DNA of 64,000 nucleotides from NCBI GenBank assembly GCA_030765065.1, contig CM060978.1:216399498-216463497 (forward strand), read 5' to 3'. The position numbers and the translations under genes are program-made. Source of the DNA: Deroplatys truncata. Its lineage: Eukaryota > Arthropoda > Insecta > Mantodea > Mantidae. Positions 57,297 to 64,000 of the stretch are shown one piece after another. The notes under the pieces are model-generated. The model was not told the DNA's origin and did not search any database. It saw nothing but the letters and a program-made list of their open reading frames with translations. The stretch's first letter is position 1; every line of letters begins with the position of its first letter.

Positions 57297-57601
57297 AATG
57301 CCATAGCCGGAATTGGAATGGATCTTCCGGTTTCCGTCCGGTTGCTTTAACCAACTGAGCTACATCGGCAACATACCGACACGACATTAAATTCCCCAAT
57401 TGACTCGCATTTATTCCGGTAAACTACAAAGAAATCTAAAATTAATTTTGAGATGAAATAACCAATGACGACTTACAGTGTCGTAAGTGCTGTAAGTACC
57501 GGGCTTCATAGTTTAACTAACTATTAGGTCCAGCAAATGTTGATTAGAGCAACCGGACGGGAAACCATAAGATCCGTGGTTCAAATCCCGGCTATGGCAT
57601 T
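57297..57601. mobile_element. inverted pair of tRNA-like SINE heads (foldback)
   Basis: The left arm, on the minus strand, reads GATGTAGCTCAGTTGGTTAA (A-box) then GCAACCGGACGGAAACC and ends CCGGCTATGGCATT. The right arm, on the plus strand, reads GCAACCGGACGGGAAACC, then GTGGTTCAAATCCC (B-box), and ends CCGGCTATGGCATT at 57588-57601. The outer 14 bp are perfectly inverted. The left arm keeps the A-box and the right arm keeps the B-box. About 170 bp separate the heads. Neither folds into a plausible functional tRNA. Confidence 0.75.
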
Positions 57602-57610
57602 GACCTTTTT

Positions 57611-59187
57611 ACTTTCTCTACTACGTATAGTAAGTAGGGGAAGTATTGTATTCCACCCAAAAATTCGATACCGAGATTTCACCGGAAATATATGTTTTGA
57701 GACCCCCTAATCCAAAAAAAGCATTTTTGGAAACATTTCCGTGAGTGTCTGTGTGTGTGTCTTGTTGTGTGTCTGTGCGTGTGTGTCTGTGAACAGCATA
57801 ACTCAGAAACGAACAGTCGGATAAACACCAAACTTGGGATTTAGGTTCAGAGATGCGACACGATGGTTTTCAAGAAAATCCCCCACCCCAGATTACCCTT
57901 TACATGGAACCTTCTTCAAAAATTTTAATTTTCTTAAAAATGGCTCTAACGATTTTGTTTAAAATATCATATGTTTAAGATATTTTTATGACAAATGAAA
58001 TGTATATCTCGAATTTTCTGGGAATGTCTCCAAAAGTATTCTTCATTGCAAACGACTTTTGCATAACTGGTAAACCATAAGAGATAGGCAACATTTTACT
58101 ACATAAAAGATGTAGATCGCGTTAAAATACACAATTTATGTCATATACATTTTTGTTGTTGAGTTAACCATTTTCGAGTTATTGCTTGTTATTCCCTTAA
58201 ATTTTCAATACTTATACTTTTTCTGAAACGCGCTTTTCATTTTTTTTTGTCCTGGTAATGCAAAGAGAATGGAATACTCCACATAGTAACCAGCTCTTAA
58301 AATATTTGACTATAGCTTAAAGCCTACCAATTCCCCTTACATCTACAAGAAAATTACCAATAAGATTATCTCTATATCTGGATTAACATAAAGCATATGG
58401 GGAATAAGCGTTTGTAAAAATAGTTTGTACAGCAGTAGAAAAAGTCATGTGAATGTAACACATCAGATTTTTTAGTCCTGGTAATGCAAAGAGAGTGGAA
58501 TACTCCACATAGCAACCAGCTCTTAAAATATTTGACTATCGCTTAAAGCCTACCAATTCCCCTTGCATCTACAAGAAAATTAGCAATAAGATTAACATCT
58601 CGATATCTCAATTAACATGAAGCATATGAAGAATAAGCGTTTGTAATAATAGTTTGTAGTAGAGTAGAGAAAGTAATGTGCGTGTATCACATCAGATTTT
58701 TTTTGTCTTGGATATGCAAGGAGTATTAATCTGTGACAAAGAGAATGGTGCTGTACATAGCAACAGCTATTAAGAGATATGTCTATGCTTATATTCTACT
58801 GTATTTCTATATTGACCTTGCAAATATAAAAATAGGGGAACATAGTACGCCTTAAGTGATAGTCAAATATTTTTAGAACTGGTAGCTATGTGTAAAATGT
58901 AATTCTCTTTACATGTCAAGAACATAAAAAAAGAACAAGGAATTCTCAGTTGAGAAAAAGTGTAGGTAAGTATTGGAAAATTCAAAGAAATAGCAAGGAA
59001 TATCTCGAAAATGGTTCAGTTTACTTAAAAAATGTTTATGACATATATTGTTTTAACGAAATCTACATTTTTTATGTAGTAAAATTTTCCCCTTGCACCT
59101 ACAAGAAAATTAGCAATAAGATAGTTTCTGCAAATGTTTATCTCGATTAACATGAAGTATATGGAGCATAAGCGTTTGTAAAAAAAA
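57611..59187 (+). repeat. CA-core family copy with three successive 3' modules
   Basis: Starts ACTTTCTCTACT after ACCTTTTT. The TG core is at about 57745-57792. The first 3' end (ACACATCAGA) is near 58466, a second GTCCTGGTAATGC module ends near 58696, and a third GTCTTGGATATGC module, diverged and rearranged, runs to about 59187. Confidence 0.8.
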
Positions 59188-59937
59188 TCTGATGTGTTAC
59201 ACTCACATGACTTTCTCTACTCTTGTACAAACTATTTTTACAAATGCTTATTCTCCATCTACTTCATGTTAATCGAGATAAACATTTGCAGACTCTATCT
59301 TATTGCTAATTTTCTTGTAGATGTAAGGGGAAAACATATTTACAAGGGCAATATAGAAAAACAGAAGCCTTTAAGCACATACATATCTTTTAATAGCTGG
59401 TTGCTAGGTGCAGCACCATTCCCTTTCCCACAGATTAATACTCTTTGCATATCAAAGACAAAAAAATGAATAACGAATTCCCATTTAAGAAAATAAGTAT
59501 TGAAAAATTTAAGAGAATAACAAGCAATATCTCGAAAATGGTTCACTCAACACAAAAAATGTATATGACATGAATTGTGTATTTTAACGCGATCTACATT
59601 TTTTGTGTAGTAAAATTTTCTCTATCTCTTATGGTTTACCGGTTATGCAAAAGTCGTTCACAATGAAGAACACTTTTGGAGACATTCCCAGAAAATTCAA
59701 GATATACGTTTCATTTGTCAGGAAAATATCTTAAACATATGATATTTTAATCAAAATCGTTAGAGCCGATTTTGAGAAAATTAAAATTTTCGATGAATGT
59801 TCCATGTAAAGGGTATCCTGGGATGGGGGGATTTTGTTGAAAATCTTCGTGTCGCATCCTTGGAACATATTGAACCTAAATACCAAGTTTGGTGTTTATC
59901 CGACTGTTCGTTTCTGAGTTATGCTGTTCACAGACAG

Positions 59938-59970
<33 letters not shown>

Positions 59971-60123
59971 GACAGACACACAGACACACACGGACATGTT
60001 TCCAAAAATGTTTTTTTTTGGATTCAGGGGGTCTCAAAACTTATATTTCCGGTGAAATCTCGGTATCGAATTTTTGGGTGGAATACAATACTTCCCCTAC
60101 TTACTATACCTAGTAGAGAAAGT
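59188..60123 (-). repeat. CA-core family full copy, reversed
   Basis: Begins TCTGATGTGTTACACTCACA and ends TAGTAGAGAAAGT. CA/GACA core at about 59934-59992. The terminal hairpin has one change (TATACCTAGTAG). Confidence 0.88.
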
Positions 60124-60762
60124 ATAAATGAATAACGAATTCCCATTTTAGAAAATAAGTATTGAAAAATTTAACGGAATAACAAGCAATATCTCGAAAA
60201 TGGTGCACTCAAATAAAAAAAAATGTATATGACATAAATTGTGTATTTTAACGCGATCTACATTTTTTGTGTAGTAAAATTTTGTCTATCTCTTATGGTT
60301 TAGCAGTTATGCAAAAGTCGTTCACAATGGAGAATACTTTTGGAGACATTACCAGAAAATTCAAGATATACATTTTATTTGTCATGAAATAATATTAAAC
60401 ATATGATATTTTAATCAAAATCGTTAGAGCCATTTTTGAGAAAATTAAACTTTTCGAAAAATCTTCCATATAAAGGGTAATATGGGGTGGGGGATTTTCT
60501 TGAAAACCTTCGTGTCGCATCTCTGGAAGATACTAAACCTAAATACCAAGTTTGGTGTTTATCCGACTGTTCGTTTCTGAGTTATGCTGTTCACAGACAG
60601 ACACACAGATAGACACACATACAGACACACGGATATGTTTCCGAAAATGTTTTTTTTGGATTCAGGGGGTCTCAAAAGGATGTATTTGCTCTGAAATCTC
60701 GGTATCGAATTTTTGGGTGGAATACAATACCCCCTCTACTTACTATACGTAGTAGAGGAAGT
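60124..60762 (-). repeat. CA-core family copy, reversed, 3' module missing
   Basis: Starts at AATGAATAACGAATTCCCAT, so the 3' module is absent. Ends with hairpin arm AGTAGAGGAAGT. Core GACAGACACACAGATAGACA. Confidence 0.85.
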
Positions 60763-60935
60763 AATAGCTTGTACAAGAGTAGAGAAAGCCATGTGAGTGT
60801 AACACATCAAATTTTTACTTTCTCTACTACGTATAGTAAGTAGGGGAAGTAGCTACTGTATTCTACCCAAAAATTCTATACCAATATTTCACCGGAAATA
60901 TATGTTTTGAGACCCCTTGAATCCAAAAAAAAAAA
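60763..60935 (+). repeat. two CA-core end fragments in direct succession
   Basis: First a 3' terminus fragment (TTGTACAAGAGTAGAGAAAG to ACACATCAAA), then at 60818 a new 5' start ACTTTCTCTACT that runs about 110 bp to GACCCCTTGAATCC and stops at an A-run. Confidence 0.85.
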
Positions 60936-61646
60936 TCTGATGTGTTACACTCACATGACTTTCTCTACTCTTGTACAATCTAATTTTACAAACGCCTATT
61001 CTCCATATGCTTCAAGTTAATCGAGATATTGAGATGTCAATCTTATTGGTAATTTTCTTATAGATGCAAGGGAAATATCGTAGCTTTTAAGCGATAGTCA
61101 AATATTTTAACGCTGGTTGCTATGTGGCGCATTCCATTCTCTTTGCATGTCCAGGACATAAAAAAATGAATAACGAATTTGAGAAAAAGTATAAGTATTG
61201 GAAAATTTAAGGAAATAACAAGCAATATCTCGCAAACGGTTCACTCAACAAAAGAAATGTATATGACATAAATTGTGTATTTTAACGCGATCTACATTTT
61301 TTGTGTAGTAAAATTTTGTCTATCTCTTATGGTTTACCAGTTATGCAAAAGTCGTTCACAATGAAGAATACTTTTGGAGACATTCCCAGAAAATTCGAGA
61401 TATACATTTCATTTCTCATGACATTATCTTAAACATATGATATTTTCATCAAAATCGTTAGAGCCATTTTTGAGAAAATTAAAATTTTCGAAAAATGTTC
61501 CATGTAAAGGGTAGTCTGGGGTAAGGGTATTTTCTTGAAAACCTTCGTGTCGCATCTCTGGAAGATACTGAACCTAAATACCAAGTTTAGTGTTTATCCG
61601 ACTGTTCGTTTTTGAGTTATGTTGTTCACAGACACACAGACACACA

Positions 61647-61695
<49 letters not shown>

Positions 61696-61832
61696 ACACA
61701 CGGACATGTTTCCAAAAATGCTTTTTTTGGATTCAGGCGGTCTCAAAACATGTATTTCCGGTGAAATCTCGGTATCGAATTTTTGGGTGGAATGCAATAC
61801 TTCCCCTACTTACTATACGTAGTAGAGAAAGT
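60936..61832 (-). repeat. CA-core family, first unit of a tandem pair
   Basis: TCTGATGTGTTACACTCACA start, ACTATACGTAGTAGAGAAAG end. It carries the longest CA core of the window (about 61645-61690 without interruption). The next unit starts five A after its end. Confidence 0.9.
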
Positions 61833-61837
61833 AAAAA

Positions 61838-62728
61838 TCTGATGTGTTACACTCACATGACTTTCTCTACTCTTGTACAATCTATTTTTACAAAGGCCTA
61901 TTCTCCATATGCTTCATATTAATCGAGATATCGAGATGTCAATCTTATTTGTAATTTTCTTGTAGATGCAAGGGGAATATGGTAGCTTTTAAGCGATAGT
62001 CAAATATTTTATCGCTGGTTGCTATGTGGCGCATTCCATTCTCTTTGCATGTCCAGGACATAAAAAAATGAATAACGAATTTGAGAAAAAGTATAAGTAT
62101 TGGAAAATTTAAGGGAATAACAAGCAATATCTCGAAAACGGTTCACTCAACAAAAGAAATGTATATGACATAAGTTGTGTATTTTAATGCGATCTACATT
62201 TTTTGTGTAGTAAAATTTTGTCTATCTCTTATGGTTTACCAGTTATGCAAAAGTCGTTCACAATGAAGAATACTTTTGGAGACATTCCCAGAAAATTCGA
62301 GATATACGTTTCATTACTCATAACATTATCTTAAACATATGATATTTTAATCAAAATCGTTAGAGCCATTTTTGAGAAAATTAAAATTTTCGAAAAATGT
62401 TCCATGTAAAGGGTAGTCTGGGGTGAGAGGATTTTCTTGAATACCTTCGTGTCGCATCTCTGGAAGATACTGAACCTAAATACCAAGTTTGGTGTTTATC
62501 CGACTGTTCGTTTTTGAGTTATGCTGTTCACAGACACACACACACACACACAGACACACACACACACACAGACACACACACACACAGACACACACACGGA
62601 CATGTTTCCAAAAATGCTTTTTTTGGATTCAGGAGGTCTCAAAACATGTATTTCCGGTGAAATCTCGGTATCGAATTTTTGGGTGGAATGCAATACTTCC
62701 CCTACTTACTATACGTAGTAGAGAAAGT
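61838..62728 (-). repeat. CA-core family, second unit of a tandem pair
   Basis: Same borders as the first unit, 902 bp downstream. The two are very similar outside the core, which here is CA interrupted by GACA (about 62530-62597). Confidence 0.9.
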
Positions 62729-62730
62729 AA

Positions 62731-63725
62731 AAAAGGATTTTTGGAAACATGTCCGTGTGTGCGTCTGTCTGTGAACAGCATAACTCAGAAACGAACAGTC
62801 GGATAAACACCAAACTTGGTATTTAGGTTCAGTGTCTTCCAGAGATGCGACATGAAGGTTTTCAAGAAAATACACCCATCTCAGATTACCGTTTACATGG
62901 AACATTTTTCGAAAAGTTTAATTTTCTCAAAAATGGCTGTAACGATTTTGATTAAAATATCATATGTGTAAGAGATTTCATGACAAATTAAATGTATATG
63001 TTGAATTTTCTGGGAATGTCTCCAAAAGTATTCTTCATTGTGAACAACTTTTGCATAACTGGTAAACCATAAAAGATAGACAAAATTTTACTACACAAAA
63101 AATGTAGTTCGCCTTAAAATTTAAAAATTTATGTCATATACATTTTTACTTTCTCTACTACGTATAGTAAGTAGGGGAAGTATTTTTTGTTGGGTGAACC
63201 ATTTTCGAGATATTACTGGTTATTCACTTAAATTTTCCAATAGTTATAGTTTTTCTCAAATTCGTTATTCATTTTTTTGTCCTGGTAATGGAAAGAGAAT
63301 GGAATACTCCACATAGCATCCACCTCTGAAAATATTTCACTATCGCTTAAAGCCTACAATTCCCCTTGGATCTACAAGATAATTAGCAATAAGATTAACA
63401 TCTCGATATCTCGATTAACATGAAGCATATGGAGAATAAGCGTTTGTAAATAATAGTTTGTACAAGAGTAGAGAAAGTCATGTAAGTGTAACACATCAGA
63501 TTTTTTTTATGTCCTGGACATGCAAAGAGAATGGAGTGTGCCACATAGCAACCAGCTCTTAAAATATTTGACTATCGCTTAAAGCCTACCAATTCCCCTT
63601 GCACCTACAAGAAAATTAGCAATAAGGTTACATCTCGATTAACATGAAGCATATGGGGAATAAGCGTTTGTAAAAATAGTTTGTACAGGAGTAGAGAAAG
63701 TCATGTGAATGTAACATCAAATTTT
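62731..63725 (+). repeat. CA-core family copy, forward, 5' part missing, two 3' modules
   Basis: Begins inside the family at AGGATTTTTGGAAACATGTC, so the hairpin end is absent. Its middle is interrupted by the 34-bp hairpin at 63148-63181. The first 3' end is near 63500 and the second near 63722. Confidence 0.85.
63148..63181. mobile_element. solo 34-bp hairpin insertion with 6-bp target duplication
   Basis: Only the terminal hairpin of the CA-core family is present: ACTTTCTCTACT (63148-63159), a 10-bp loop, AGTAGGGGAAGT (63170-63181). It is flanked on both sides by ATTTTT (63142-63147 and 63182-63187). Removing the 34 bp and one ATTTTT gives CATTTTTTGTTG, as found uninterrupted at about 45363. 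Confidence 0.9.
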
Positions 63726-63734
63726 TTTAAGCGA

Positions 63735-64000
63735 GTGTGTGCTCGAAGAGGAAGGACGTTACATAGTACACTGTGGCTGACAAGTTGACAATGCCACACG
63801 TAATAGCGTAAAGTAAAATAAAATAAAACAAACAATGACACATAACCCTACCAACGTCTATTCATTCCACACAGTTAATGTTTCTTTTTTACTTCGTAGA
63901 AGGGAGCCGCAACATTCTTGTTGACAAATTTATGTTGCCTTACGCTAGCGACAACTACCCCGCTTACAACTGTCACGGACCTTTGATATTTACCAAAAAA
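63735..64000. other. non-coding, nothing recognised
   Basis: No repeat or coding motif seen before the window ends. Confidence 0.4.

Noticed and set aside
57297-57375. Functional tRNA gene on the minus strand
   Set aside because: A- and B-box-like parts are present, but acceptor and anticodon stems do not pair, and a second inverted copy shows it is SINE material.
59797-60135. A recurring open frame (MFHVKG...GWGDFVENLRVASLEH..., followed by a His-Thr repeat) in many CA-core copies as a possible protein gene
   Set aside because: It is open because the copies are alike. The His-Thr part is the CA microsatellite, the frame varies with repeat length, and old copies do not keep it.
24900-63725. 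CA-core family as Helitrons
   Set aside because: There is a small hairpin near the 3' end and head-to-tail joins occur, but the ends are not TC...CTRR and short A/T duplications appear at insertions.
1-64000. Endogenous virus or LTR retrotransposon
   Set aside because: No direct LTR pair, primer-binding site, protease, integrase or viral polymerase motif was seen.

Overview
This window looks like an intergenic or intronic stretch of a large arthropod genome, most probably an insect. I infer this from the mobile-element families (mariner, Tc1, a Jockey-like LINE, tRNA-derived SINEs), the AT-rich background, and the lack of any bacterial-style gene layout. A polyneopteran insect (cockroach, termite, stick insect) is only a guess. 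I found no intact host protein gene, no rRNA, no functional tRNA and no viral gene. Every recognisable coding sequence belongs to a mobile element and is broken.

Layout. 0-5.7 kb: a dispersed repeat with a small minisatellite, a 493-bp deletion derivative of a rosa-like element, a mariner whose left TSD is the TA that flanks that derivative, a SINE with a 9-bp target duplication, and a 1.38-kb element with long terminal inverted repeats. 6-13 kb: a SINE, an old tandem duplication, a CACTA-type TIR element carrying the tail of a conserved protein, another SINE, and an inverted copy of the first repeat. 14-20 kb: Jockey-like gag and 3' UTR debris, SINEs and a 67-bp satellite. 20.8-22.1 kb: a second mariner copy. 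22-37 kb: many copies of one repeat family with a (CA/TG)n core (here 'CA-core family'), two Tc1-like copies, a LINE tail and an orphan heat-shock-type promoter. 37-51 kb: a second heat-shock-element site, a third Tc1 copy, SINEs, the second CACTA-type copy and two more mariners. 52-64 kb: a transposase-like pseudogene split by two CA-core insertions, an inverted tRNA-like SINE pair, and a dense cluster of CA-core copies, including a 902-bp head-to-tail pair and a lone 34-bp hairpin with its own 6-bp target duplication.

The CA-core family is the best candidate for an undescribed system. Full copies begin with a 34-bp hairpin (arms ACTTTCTCTACT and AGTAGGGGAAGT), carry the CA microsatellite at a fixed place, and end in a module containing the inverted 12-mer AGTAGAGAAAGT followed by a short hairpin. 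They insert in A/T homopolymer runs. The modules occur duplicated, inverted, nested, in tandem, and in one case as the 34-bp hairpin alone. No protein for its mobilisation is visible here.

Boundaries were set by reading the sequence and comparing copies within the window. No database search was possible, so family names are recognition from protein motifs, terminal repeats and target duplications.
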